Origin: Ignavibacteriales bacterium
GTDB taxonomy: Bacteria > Bacteroidota > Ignavibacteria > Ignavibacteriales > Ignavibacteriaceae
Direction: 5' to 3'
NCBI GenBank assembly: GCA_020061465.1
Contig: JAGUYG010000016.1
Span: forward strand, 31,408 to 95,407
Length of the DNA stretch: 64,000 nucleotides
The notes beneath the pieces were generated by a model. The model did not search any database and was not told the origin of the DNA. It worked only from the letters and a program-made list of their open reading frames with translations. Of this stretch, positions 1 through 7,357 are shown piece after piece. The position numbers and the translations under genes were made by a program. Position 1 is the stretch's first letter. Each line of letters begins with the position of its first letter.

Positions 1-16
1 ATAAAAGGAGCTCATC

Positions 17-70
17 ATGAGAAATACTTCCTTTCTGTTCATCGTGCTACTACGTAAAAAAATGTTGTAA
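17..70 (+). pseudogene. Displaced 5' start of a secreted-protein gene
   Basis: An ATG at 17 follows an AAAGGAG Shine-Dalgarno sequence at 4-10 with ideal spacing, yet the frame closes at 68-70 after 17 codons. The peptide begins MRNTSFLFIVLL, which looks like the first half of a signal peptide. The other half, VLLFVLVLLNKTMYSQAQ, is encoded at 400 onward. Both halves carry the octamer GTGCTACT (44-51 and 400-407) at the same codon phase, so removing one copy plus 52-399 joins them into one in-frame signal peptide. I infer this is the original start of the gene ending at 813, separated from it by an insertion. Confidence 0.6.
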
Positions 71-399
71 TTTTAACAAACTTTTCCGAAGGATCAGTCT
101 GATTTGTTACTTTTCCAAAGGATCAATCTGATAATTTTCCCGGTACTTAAACTCTCTCTGCCGAAGGCATCCCTTCGGGATAATCTCTCTCTTAAAAAAA
201 GAGAGACTTATTATCAGTGCTAACTTTGTATTTGTATTTCTGTCAGAACTGCGAATAAAAAGAAATCACTATTAATAAACCCTTCTCTTGTTCCTATGGA
301 TCCTTTGGATAAGAGAAGGGTAGGGTTGAGTTCTACTTTTCCGATCGAAGATTCCTTTGGAAAGGATCAGCCTGATTGTTTGTAGCTTTCTGCTACGCT
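52..399. mobile_element. 348 bp non-coding repeat element flanked by 8 bp direct repeats
   Basis: The stretch has no convincing gene. It holds three degenerate copies of a unit resembling CTTTTCCGAAGGATCAGTCT (from 81, from 110 and, more diverged, near 357-377). It also holds a CTCTCTCTT/AAGAGAGAC hairpin near 187-210 and a perfect 10 bp inverted repeat, CCCTTCTCTT (280-289) with AAGAGAAGGG (311-320). GTGCTACT flanks it on both sides, which would fit a target-site duplication. No transposase is present, so if mobile it is non-autonomous. A related CTTTTCCGAAGGATC unit recurs at 39745-39766. Boundaries are inferred from the direct repeat and the restored reading frame. Confidence 0.55.
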
Positions 400-813
400 G
401 TGCTACTTTTTGTCCTGGTTTTACTAAACAAAACCATGTACTCTCAAGCTCAAACGGGGAATGCTGTAGTTATAACAACTTTGGAACTCAACTTGGACTC
501 GGGCGGAACTATAGCAGAGTTTGATTCATTAAGTGCTCTTTATACAGAGAAAGTAATAAAGAGGAATGAGCACATTCTCAGTCATCGCACAGTAAGACAT
601 TGGTGGGGGCATAATAATCGTGATTTTTTAGTGATCTATGAGGTAAAAGGCTGGGAAGATATTCCAAAAGCCAATCAACGGAATAATGAATTGTTTAGGG
701 AATCCTGGGAAACCCCTGAAGAAAGAAAACAATTTAATGATGCGTACAATAAATATTTTACAGGTAATCACTCTGACGAGATTTATCAAGAGGTAAAGAG
801 CGGAAGAAAATAA
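376..813 (+). CDS. Small secreted protein of unknown function, 5' end altered by insertion
   Basis: The body from the ATG at 436 encodes a soluble domain of about 125 residues rich in aromatic and charged residues, including RHWWGHNNRDFLVIYE and a C-terminal YFTGNHSDEIYQEV segment. I do not recognise the family. The open frame reaches back to a TTG at 376, but 376-399 lies inside the inserted repeat; GTG at 400 is another possible restart. Residues encoded at 400-450 form the hydrophobic core and SQAQ cleavage region of a signal peptide, so the original product was probably exported to the periplasm. Whether the protein is still made depends on a start codon supplied by the element. A convergent hairpin follows at 842-895. 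Confidence 0.6.
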   Translation: MFVAFCYAVLLFVLVLLNKTMYSQAQTGNAVVITTLELNLDSGGTIAEFDSLSALYTEKVIKRNEHILSHRTVRHWWGHNNRDFLVIYEVKGWEDIPKANQRNNELFRESWETPEERKQFNDAYNKYFTGNHSDEIYQEVKSGRK

Positions 814-841
814 CCGGTAAGAAGTAAATAATAATTTCAAC

Positions 842-895
842 TACCGCCATAAAGTTTTAGCTAATGATTTAATCTGACATTTTTTTATGGCGGTA
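842..895. terminator. Hairpin between convergent genes
   Basis: TACCGCCATAAA (842-853) pairs perfectly with TTTATGGCGGTA (884-895) across a 30-base loop and is followed by TGTTTTTGTG on the plus strand. It lies between two convergent genes ending at 813 and 935, so it could terminate from either side. The loop is long for an intrinsic terminator. Confidence 0.5.
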
Positions 896-915
896 TGTTT
901 TTGTGTAAATGAGGT

Positions 916-934
916 GTCGAGTCGGAGACTCGAC
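916..934. repeat. Short perfect hairpin, REP-like
   Basis: GTCGAGTC (916-923) and GACTCGAC (927-934) form an 8 bp stem with a three-base loop, abutting the stop codon of the minus-strand gene at 935. It resembles the short GC-rich palindromes scattered through this window and may double as a transcription end. Confidence 0.5.
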
Positions 935-1570
935 CTACAATTTTAATTCATTATTGCCAAACAGTTTAATTAGCCTATATGCACCATAGCTAAAAAAGGG
1001 AGCTGCAATTACATCCACAGTGTAGTGCACATGCTGAATTAATAACGCTGCGCCAACCGCAATTGATGCTAATAAAAACACCATCTTAATTCCTTTTTTA
1101 TCCACTATTAAAAGCAATAAAAATAATGTGGCTGTGTGTCCCGAAAAGAATAAGTCTTTTGTAAGAAGCTTCCCTGTTCCGAAATATTCGACGAACGGAT
1201 CGGCTAATGGAATCATAAACTGCGGCGGTTCTAACGGAAGAGAGTACATCGCTGCAATTCTAAATAAAATCATAACAACATACGATTGAATTGCAGAAAG
1301 TAATAATGCCGGTTTATTCATGAGGTAAATAATTGCATAACCAAGCGAAAGATAAATGACTCCGAATGTAAACCATGTTAAATCAACAGGATTAAAAAGC
1401 TTGAGAAAGGGATCGGGTAATTGAACTCCATTTCGTAGCTCGATATAGTTTAAAAATTGAGTAAGACAGGGAAGGGTTATTACTAGCGATATAACTGTGA
1501 TTGTAAGTTCTATCTTAAATTTTGAATCACGAAGAAGAGGTTTCCATGTGCGGAGAAATTTCAAGTTCAT
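935..1570 (-). CDS. PAP2/sphingomyelin-synthase-like integral membrane protein
   Basis: The 211-residue protein has about five to six hydrophobic segments. Its C-terminal half carries SGHT (about 143-146) and HYTVDV (about 187-192), the paired His and His/Asp motifs of the PAP2_C/sphingomyelin synthase-like branch of the phosphatidic acid phosphatase superfamily. Such enzymes act on lipid phosphates or move phospho-headgroups in the inner membrane. The upstream arginine motif of classical PAP2 phosphatases is not evident, which fits the PAP2_C branch. The substrate cannot be told from sequence. The gene stands alone, 108 bp beyond the kinase genes on the same strand. Confidence 0.7.
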   Translation of the reverse strand: MNLKFLRTWKPLLRDSKFKIELTITVISLVITLPCLTQFLNYIELRNGVQLPDPFLKLFNPVDLTWFTFGVIYLSLGYAIIYLMNKPALLLSAIQSYVVMILFRIAAMYSLPLEPPQFMIPLADPFVEYFGTGKLLTKDLFFSGHTATLFLLLLIVDKKGIKMVFLLASIAVGAALLIQHVHYTVDVIAAPFFSYGAYRLIKLFGNNELKL

Positions 1571-1678
1571 TCATTCCCTAATGGAATTCTTAATATCGAT
1601 AAGATTTTATCATTGAACAACTATAACAAAATTGAATCGGCATAGAGAATTAATCTTCAACACTTACTCTACTGTTCT

Positions 1679-3196
1679 TTATCTTTCAATTATATCATGC
1701 AAGGAAGTTATTAAGTCTTTTTTAGTAAAAGGTTTTATAAGAAACTTATTCGCACCGGCATCATAAAACTCTTGAATTTTTTCTTCCAGATATTCACTCG
1801 AAAGGATAAGGATAGGTCTTTTATAAGGATCGTTAGATTTAATTTGACGGCAAAGAGATAATCCCTCTTTCCAGGAATTTTGATTTACATCGAAAATTAT
1901 TACGGTATATTTTTTATCATTCAGCAATTCGGTATTGAAAGAATCATGATCGAAATTTTGAATTAAGAATTGATTTTTTAGAAAGGCTCTCAATAAATTA
2001 TTTGATTCATTAGATTCATCAATCATGAGTGCATGCTGCAGCTCTTCCTTCTTTTCAGATTCTTTTTGAAAGCCGTGCTTTAAATGTTTAGCGGACAAAG
2101 GTAATGTGAATGTAAAAGTGGAGCCAACCCCTTTGATACTATCAACCACCAATGAGCCGCCCATTTTTTCGATATAACGTTTCACCAAAGCAAGCCCTAA
2201 TCCATTCCCTTCGTAATTTCTGCCGATATGCAAATCCTCCTGACTGAATGGCTGAAAGAGGTGTTCCATATAGTCCGCAGAAATGCCTATACCGGAATCT
2301 CTGATTTTACAGACTGCAAGCTCTTTCTCTACAAGAATATCTGTCTCTATTTCAATAAAGCCCTGCCTAGTGAATTTTATAGCGTTGTTCAGAAGATTAT
2401 TCACTGCATTCTCTACGCTTTGATAATCAACATCCACAAAAATTTTTCCCCTCGAAAATTGCGTTTTAATTTTTAAATGTTTTTCTTCCGCGTTCTTTCT
2501 AATTGAATTAATACACGTTGACAACAGTGAAATTAAATCAATCGTCTCAATGTTCAGGCTATAAATACCGGATTCGATTTGCGCAAAGTCAAGCATCTGC
2601 GTAATACTATTGAATAATCTTTCGCTGCCGGATTTAAGGTTTTCGATGTAAACTTTTTCCTCTTCGCTTAATTTTCCTTCAAGGGTTTCACGAAGAATGG
2701 AAGCGTATCCGAGCACGATATTCAAAGGAGTGCGTAATTCATGTGAAAGAACATTCAAAAAATTATTTTTTAATCTCTCTGCTTCCTTATTTATGTCTCT
2801 TGCACGTTTAACTTCTTCTTCGGCTAAAATTATTTCGGTTTGATCTTCATGAAAAAACAACGCATAATTTTCTTCTTCGATTGTGATGTGAAAGATATTT
2901 GTTCTGAATATGGGATATGCAGTATCTCTGTTTTTTAACAGCGTATCTATGTAATTGTTCACGACAGCGAAATTCTTGTTTTGAAATACCTGTTTAATTA
3001 CTGTCAGAATCCCCAATCTGATTAATTCGGAATCTTCAAAGACAGAATATTCTTTCAATTCCGAAAGTCCGAAGCCCCATTGCACTCTGAAAGCCTGGTT
3101 CACATAAACGATATTACCGTTTTCGTCAATTACATTTATTGGGAAAGGGAGAAGATCATACGCTTTCGAAAGGTATTTTTCTGTTGATGGATTCAT
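1679..3196 (-). CDS. Hybrid sensor histidine kinase (PAS-HisKA-HATPase-REC)
   Basis: The order is an N-terminal PAS domain (about 10-125), a HisKA dimerisation domain with the H-box SHELRTP (phospho-accepting His152), a HATPase_c domain with NNAIKF, DSGIGI and GNGLGLAL motifs (about 255-370), and a C-terminal receiver (about 390-505) with an aspartate in VIIFDVN. It has no membrane segment, so it should be a cytoplasmic sensor that passes phosphate to its own receiver. It begins three bases after the upstream GAF kinase gene ends, so the two are co-transcribed and may act together. The signal is unknown, and no output regulator with a canonical receiver lies nearby. Confidence 0.9.
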   Translation of the reverse strand: MNPSTEKYLSKAYDLLPFPINVIDENGNIVYVNQAFRVQWGFGLSELKEYSVFEDSELIRLGILTVIKQVFQNKNFAVVNNYIDTLLKNRDTAYPIFRTNIFHITIEEENYALFFHEDQTEIILAEEEVKRARDINKEAERLKNNFLNVLSHELRTPLNIVLGYASILRETLEGKLSEEEKVYIENLKSGSERLFNSITQMLDFAQIESGIYSLNIETIDLISLLSTCINSIRKNAEEKHLKIKTQFSRGKIFVDVDYQSVENAVNNLLNNAIKFTRQGFIEIETDILVEKELAVCKIRDSGIGISADYMEHLFQPFSQEDLHIGRNYEGNGLGLALVKRYIEKMGGSLVVDSIKGVGSTFTFTLPLSAKHLKHGFQKESEKKEELQHALMIDESNESNNLLRAFLKNQFLIQNFDHDSFNTELLNDKKYTVIIFDVNQNSWKEGLSLCRQIKSNDPYKRPILILSSEYLEEKIQEFYDAGANKFLIKPFTKKDLITSLHDIIER

Positions 3197-3199
3197 TCT

Positions 3200-4507
3200 T
3201 TAATTTACAGGGAAAGAGATTTGAACAGCGGCGCCTGCCGGTTTATCTAATATCTTAATGCTGCCGTTATGACGGTCTATTATGCTCTTGCACAAAAATA
3301 GTCCGTAGCCTTTTCTATGAGGCGAAGGAAACTCAAAGAAAGAATCCGGATTATCGGTTTTAAACCCGGGTCCATCGTCATGAACCTCAATGATTATTTG
3401 TCCGTTTTCAAAATAGGATTTAACCAGAATGTTTATGTTAGGTTTTGCTTCGGCTGAATTTGAGAAAAGATGAACAAGAAGATGCTGTATTTGTTCCGAA
3501 TCATAATTACACATAGGAAGATTCTTTAGTTCGGTATTAAAAATAACTTTTTGAAATTTTTTCATTGGAGATATGTAACGAATAACGGATTGGATTGTTT
3601 TGTTCAGATCCTCATTTCCTCTATTCATATTCATTAATGAAGTTTCAAGCAGTATTTGCGCATACTTCTGTATGTTTCTAATGCTGTCAACTGCGACTTT
3701 TGATTTTAGCTTTATCCGGTCGAACAAAAAGGATTGAGAATCATCAAACTTGCTTTCAATTTCTTTTTGTGCTTTTTCGATAATTCTTAAAAGGCTTTCA
3801 GTTTCGAGCAGAGCAAAATGAACCAAACCTTGCAGCGCCTGTCCAAGCTCTGCATCGATGCTTGATTTGAGTGCTTTTCTTTCCGCTTGAATAAGCTGTG
3901 TATTAGCTTCTTGCAAGGCATTATAAGCACTTACCTGGTTATTGAAGAGTTGTGCGTTACGGATTGCAATAGCAGCCTGTCCGGCTAATATTTCAAACGT
4001 ATCGGTTATTTCGCGTATCTTTATTTTATGCAGGTGTTTGCTGTCTACGTAAATTACACCGATGTTTCTTTCGTGGGTTAGAAGCGACGAACATAATATT
4101 GTTTGAAGCTCGAGTTTGAGTATGCTTCTGCTCGGATCGTGTTCGGTATCGCTTTGCGCGCCTTCAATAAATTTCGATTGACCGGTGTAAAACACATCTT
4201 CAACAACTGTCATGCTAACTTGAAATGACGATTCGGGAAGTATATTCGCTTTGTCGTCCAAGCCGAGTTTATATTCAAGTTTTCCTTCATTGTTGCGAAG
4301 AACGATGAATCCCCTGTCGGAGCCGGTTAATTGAATTGCATTTTTCAGGACAAGTTCAAGAACGTCCTCAAGAATTAGTGATCGGTTAATGCTCTTGGTG
4401 ACGTCTAAAATAAATTCAAGATTTCTTATTCTACCGACAGGTTCTTCTGCAGCCTTGTCAGCTTTTTCTTCCTTATCAAGTTTTGATTTAAAGTCAGAGA
4501 ATTTCAT
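3200..4507 (-). CDS. GAF-domain sensor histidine kinase-like protein
   Basis: The 435-residue soluble protein has a GAF domain at about 28-190, a helical linker at about 195-300, and a HATPase_c domain at about 320-435 with an N-box (SNSAEA), a G1 box (DDGPGF) and a G2 box (GYGLFL). No clear HisKA H-box is visible; the single candidate is a histidine in GLVHFALLE. It may therefore be a divergent kinase or an ATP-binding partner of the PAS kinase encoded immediately downstream. An AT-rich 331 bp gap separates it from the TPR gene upstream, with a hairpin at 4677-4700. The sensed ligand cannot be predicted. Confidence 0.8.
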   Translation of the reverse strand: MKFSDFKSKLDKEEKADKAAEEPVGRIRNLEFILDVTKSINRSLILEDVLELVLKNAIQLTGSDRGFIVLRNNEGKLEYKLGLDDKANILPESSFQVSMTVVEDVFYTGQSKFIEGAQSDTEHDPSRSILKLELQTILCSSLLTHERNIGVIYVDSKHLHKIKIREITDTFEILAGQAAIAIRNAQLFNNQVSAYNALQEANTQLIQAERKALKSSIDAELGQALQGLVHFALLETESLLRIIEKAQKEIESKFDDSQSFLFDRIKLKSKVAVDSIRNIQKYAQILLETSLMNMNRGNEDLNKTIQSVIRYISPMKKFQKVIFNTELKNLPMCNYDSEQIQHLLVHLFSNSAEAKPNINILVKSYFENGQIIIEVHDDGPGFKTDNPDSFFEFPSPHRKGYGLFLCKSIIDRHNGSIKILDKPAGAAVQISFPVN

Positions 4508-4676
4508 TTTTTAAGAATCGAATTCCTATCTTTTTAGTCAATATGTTTTTACTTCTACAACTATGATACGCAAAATTAATACAAATTTCAGAATATAAAA
4601 GAGCTATAGGATAAGCCAAGCGTTTATAACTTCGGTTAACAACATATCTAAAATATTTTCCACGATTAAAACATAA

Positions 4677-4700
4677 GGAGAGCGCAATTACGCGCTCTCC
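4677..4700 (-). terminator. Hairpin downstream of the lipoprotein-TPR operon
   Basis: GGAGAGCGC (4677-4685) pairs with GCGCTCTCC (4692-4700) over a six-base loop. On the minus strand the stem is followed by TTATGTTTT, so it probably ends transcription from the genes at 6667-4839, although it lies 139 bp past the stop. Nothing else of note was seen in 4508-4838. Confidence 0.5.
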
Positions 4701-4838
4701 AAATTTGCAGCGATAGGTGAAACGGCATACATAATTAGAGAGGTATAATGTTAAGCGATCGGCACTTTATTATTGAAGAACAAACAAAGCCCAATCACAT
4801 CAAAAACCGCTCTTTCCGGGAAAAGCCGCTTCATGAAC

Positions 4839-6089
4839 TCAACTGCTGTCTAAGTAAGCTTTGATTCTGGAAACATCCTGCGATGCACCAATCTTATTAT
4901 AATAAGAAAGTGCATTCTTGAAATGCTTCCGGGCATCATCTTTCTTTTTAAGCTCGAGGTAAAGCAGTCCCAGCTCAAATGAAGTTTCGGCATGATTCAA
5001 GTAATTTTTGTATTCTTTGTTCATTCGGAGGCTGGTTAAAAGATAATTCTCCGATTCTTTGTAGTTTTTTCTTTTCCTGGCAATAATTCCTTTGATTTTA
5101 TATCCGTCAGCCAGCGATAGTCTGTCATTAAGCTGTTGACCTAACTCCAATCCCTTTTCGGCATAGGCGTTAGCCAGCTCCAGGTCATTAAGCTCGGAAT
5201 AAATATAACCCTTGCTCAAATAGGAAACAGTTACCGTTGGCAAATAACGGGCTTCGATAGAAACATTTATGCTAGAATCAAATTCTTTTATTGCCGAAGA
5301 ATACTCCTTTCTGTGAGTAAACAACATGCCTAAATTATGCCTTACTTCAGCGACCTTTCTCCAGTCCCCAATTTCTTCGAACTGCATCAGCGCTCTTCTG
5401 TAATGAGTGTAAGCGAGATCCAAATTACCCTGGATATTATTAATAATGCCAAGATTTATATCAATCATGCTCATTATTACTTTATCCTTTTTAGGATTAA
5501 GATAAGCCTGACTCTTTTCAAAGTGCGCTTTGGCTCTTTTCAGTTCACCTTTATCGCCATAGATTGTTCCCATCAAGTTCTGACACATGGCGGAGCCTTT
5601 CAGGTCTTTTTGTTTGCTGAACAGTTCCCCGGCTTGGTTTATGTATCTAAGGCTTTCTTTCCACATTGCCTGCCTGCTGAAGATTTCGCCGAGCGCTAAA
5701 ATGCCATAGGCAGCAATGTTCCCGAAGCGTTCATCGTCTTTAGCTTTTGAAATTATTTCAGTATGAATTTCCGAAGCCAAAGAGAATTCGCCTTGCGTAA
5801 TAGCAAGCTTGCCCAGGCTCAGCAAGAAGTCTAAATATTTTTCTTTACTGAGCCTTTTTTGGGCAAAAGTGATTAATCGGTCGGCCTGGTGACGAATATT
5901 CTCAGACGTCACCGGGCCAAGCTGAAAGTCCCTTTGTTTCTTTAAACCGGGTTTCTTTTGTTTTTCGGGAAAAGGTTTTTGCCGGATTTCATTTAGGAAT
6001 TCTTCTGCCTGTTTTGAGTCGAAGAATTTTTCCAGCACATCTCTAATCCCTTCTAAAATACCATTAAGGTATTTTTTGCCTCGTTTCAT
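4839..6089 (-). CDS. TPR-repeat protein
   Basis: The protein has 416 residues. A basic N-terminus of about 75 residues is followed by tandem tetratricopeptide-like helical hairpins from about 80 to the end, recognisable by recurring alanine, glycine and tyrosine positions such as LGEIFSRQ, MGTIYGDKG, LGIINNIQGN and LGLLYLELKKK. No enzymatic domain or signal peptide was seen, so it is probably a cytoplasmic protein-interaction scaffold. It follows the lipoprotein gene by 11 bp and should share its sigma-54 promoter at 6725-6740. The large kinase encoded at 8730-12311 also ends in TPR repeats, and a functional link through the sigma-54 activator is plausible. Confidence 0.75.
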   Translation of the reverse strand: MKRGKKYLNGILEGIRDVLEKFFDSKQAEEFLNEIRQKPFPEKQKKPGLKKQRDFQLGPVTSENIRHQADRLITFAQKRLSKEKYLDFLLSLGKLAITQGEFSLASEIHTEIISKAKDDERFGNIAAYGILALGEIFSRQAMWKESLRYINQAGELFSKQKDLKGSAMCQNLMGTIYGDKGELKRAKAHFEKSQAYLNPKKDKVIMSMIDINLGIINNIQGNLDLAYTHYRRALMQFEEIGDWRKVAEVRHNLGMLFTHRKEYSSAIKEFDSSINVSIEARYLPTVTVSYLSKGYIYSELNDLELANAYAEKGLELGQQLNDRLSLADGYKIKGIIARKRKNYKESENYLLTSLRMNKEYKNYLNHAETSFELGLLYLELKKKDDARKHFKNALSYYNKIGASQDVSRIKAYLDSS

Positions 6090-6100
6090 TTCATTCCATT

Positions 6101-6667
6101 TTATTTGATAAATGCATAACGAGAAAAATGAGTTAAGACAGCTTTATTGACCGATAAATTACCTGAAGCTGCATCTACCTTTAGATTTTCCTTCTGAACA
6201 GGCTGGAATTGATTTTCACCGGCAATATACGCAAAATCTACAGAATTTGCGGATACGCTCGATAAATCAATCCCTCCGTATGAGAGGTCTAAAGATAGAG
6301 GAACATCGAATTGCATAGACGGCAGTAACTCAACTGCTGCTAGTGCGTCCTCAAATGTTACCGAGATATCTTTCGTGCCTTGAAAGGCTCCGGCAGGTAC
6401 GGTTAATACAGCACTAATTGAAACCGAACCGCTGCCCGAAGGGTACTCGGCATTCAGAACAACGCTTCCTCCAACTTGACCATCGATGGTTTCAACAGCA
6501 GTAAACTGCGCTTCTACAGCAAGCGACGATCTTGAAGGAATCTTAACAATTTCCTTTTTAGCACCCTGAGAATTGGGGCTTTCGGGGAAATCGCTGTTTG
6601 TCCCTATATCGGAGCATCCCGCCAAAAGTAAGAACGAGAGACCGATAGAAAACAGTAGTTTCTTCAT
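6101..6667 (-). CDS. Lipoprotein with a beta-sandwich (ZU5-like) domain
   Basis: The 188-residue protein starts with a lipoprotein signal peptide (KKLLFSIGLSFLLLAGC), giving Cys18 as the acylated residue. The rest is beta-rich with the pattern VPAGAFQGTKDISVTFED, PSMQFDVPLSLDLSY and LTHFSRYAF, which resembles ZU5-like extracytoplasmic domains of Bacteroidota; that assignment is an inference. It should be anchored in the inner or outer membrane. It is the first gene of a two-gene unit with the TPR protein. The leader has a sigma-54 promoter and a 12 bp palindrome at the predicted transcript start, so expression is probably conditional on an activator. Confidence 0.75.
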   Translation of the reverse strand: MKKLLFSIGLSFLLLAGCSDIGTNSDFPESPNSQGAKKEIVKIPSRSSLAVEAQFTAVETIDGQVGGSVVLNAEYPSGSGSVSISAVLTVPAGAFQGTKDISVTFEDALAAVELLPSMQFDVPLSLDLSYGGIDLSSVSANSVDFAYIAGENQFQPVQKENLKVDAASGNLSVNKAVLTHFSRYAFIK

Positions 6668-6701
6668 AACACCCTCTAAAAATAGTTATTAGTTATTATT
6701 C

Positions 6702-6713
6702 CCCAGCGCTGGG
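6702..6713. promoter_or_regulatory. 12 bp palindrome at the predicted transcript start
   Basis: CCCAGCGCTGGG is a perfect palindrome whose flanks GTTAT and ATAAC extend it imperfectly. It sits just downstream of the sigma-54 promoter, about at the +1 to +12 region of the lipoprotein mRNA. It could be an operator or a 5' stabilising hairpin. Confidence 0.45.
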
Positions 6714-6724
6714 ATAACTTTTAA

Positions 6725-6740
6725 TGCAACGTTAATGCCA
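6725..6740 (-). promoter_or_regulatory. Sigma-54 (-24/-12) promoter of the lipoprotein-TPR operon
   Basis: On the minus strand the sequence reads TGGCATTAACGTTGCA, with GG and GC separated by exactly 10 bases. It closely matches the RpoN consensus TGGCACNNNNNTTGCW. The start codon at 6667 would follow about 47 bases after the predicted initiation point near 6714. The next gene upstream on the same strand (8728-7358) encodes a sigma-54 activator. Confidence 0.75.
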
Positions 6741-6823
6741 TTAAAAAACTCTTGTTTTTAATATTTTTTTGCGGTTGAAAAAATTCAACACGGTAATTTT
6801 TACTTACGGAATAGAATAAAAAT

Positions 6824-6886
6824 TTACATGTGTAATATTTTTTTACAACCAGTGTAATGACTTTTTAGTTAAGAAGTTATGTTACA
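6824..6886. promoter_or_regulatory. Cluster of TTACA/TGTAA boxes, candidate enhancer
   Basis: Five TTACA or TGTAA boxes occur within 63 bp: an inverted pair 2 bp apart at 6824-6835, an inverted pair 5 bp apart at 6843-6857, and a further TTACA at 6882-6886. They lie about 110-170 bp upstream of the predicted sigma-54 start, the usual location of activator-binding sites. Binding is an inference; AT-rich DNA yields such boxes by chance at some rate. Confidence 0.45.
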
Positions 6887-6982
6887 CAAAAAGTTCAGTA
6901 TTAAAAGTAAATATCAGCTTAATTGAAACAGGATTATGAAAAATTATTGAGTTGATAATGAAAAATTATTTTTAATTCTGAA

Positions 6983-7012
6983 CGTAAAGACGGGGCATGC
7001 CCCGTCTCTACA
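6983..7012. repeat. Dispersed palindromic repeat, copy 1
   Basis: The perfect palindrome GACGGGGCATGCCCCGTC (6989-7006) lies in a longer unit shared nearly base for base with 46173-46203: CGTAAAGA, one variable base, GGGGCATGCCCCGTCTCTAC. It is non-coding and probably a REP-like family. Confidence 0.7.
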
Positions 7013-7357
7013 ACTTAATAACAAATAACCAATTATATAGTTTGATAATTATTTCAAACATTTGTTTGGAGATTTGCGTAAGGTGAGTTGATAAATCATA
7101 TTACCAGGATTATTTCATAAGAGAGCTTGTTAAGAATCTATTTTAAAAAATCAGTGGGACTCTGATTTTCTAAGTTGTTCACTGTGTAACTACCGCTTTT
7201 AATAATTACACAGAGTTTCAGAGTGCAGAGACGAGAGGAACAGAGGTATTAACCGCAAGACAAAATACTTCACATAAAACTACAAATTTCCGCATCAGCA
7301 TAAACGGTGACGCTGATTGAAAAAAGATTAATAACTCAGTCCATTTGGTAGTTTAGA
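7013..7357. other. Intergenic region with repeat remnants
   Basis: No gene was found. An AAATCAG...CTGATTTT hairpin lies near 7148-7169. A stretch near 7180-7260 (TTACACAGAGTTTCAGAGTG, then GAACAGAGGTATTAACCGCA) resembles decayed palindromic repeats common between genes in this phylum. The hairpin lies downstream of the activator gene on the minus strand and could end that operon. Confidence 0.4.

Noticed and set aside
52..399. An insertion sequence with a transposase
   Set aside because: There is no open frame of meaningful length inside the 348 bp, so at most it is a non-autonomous element.
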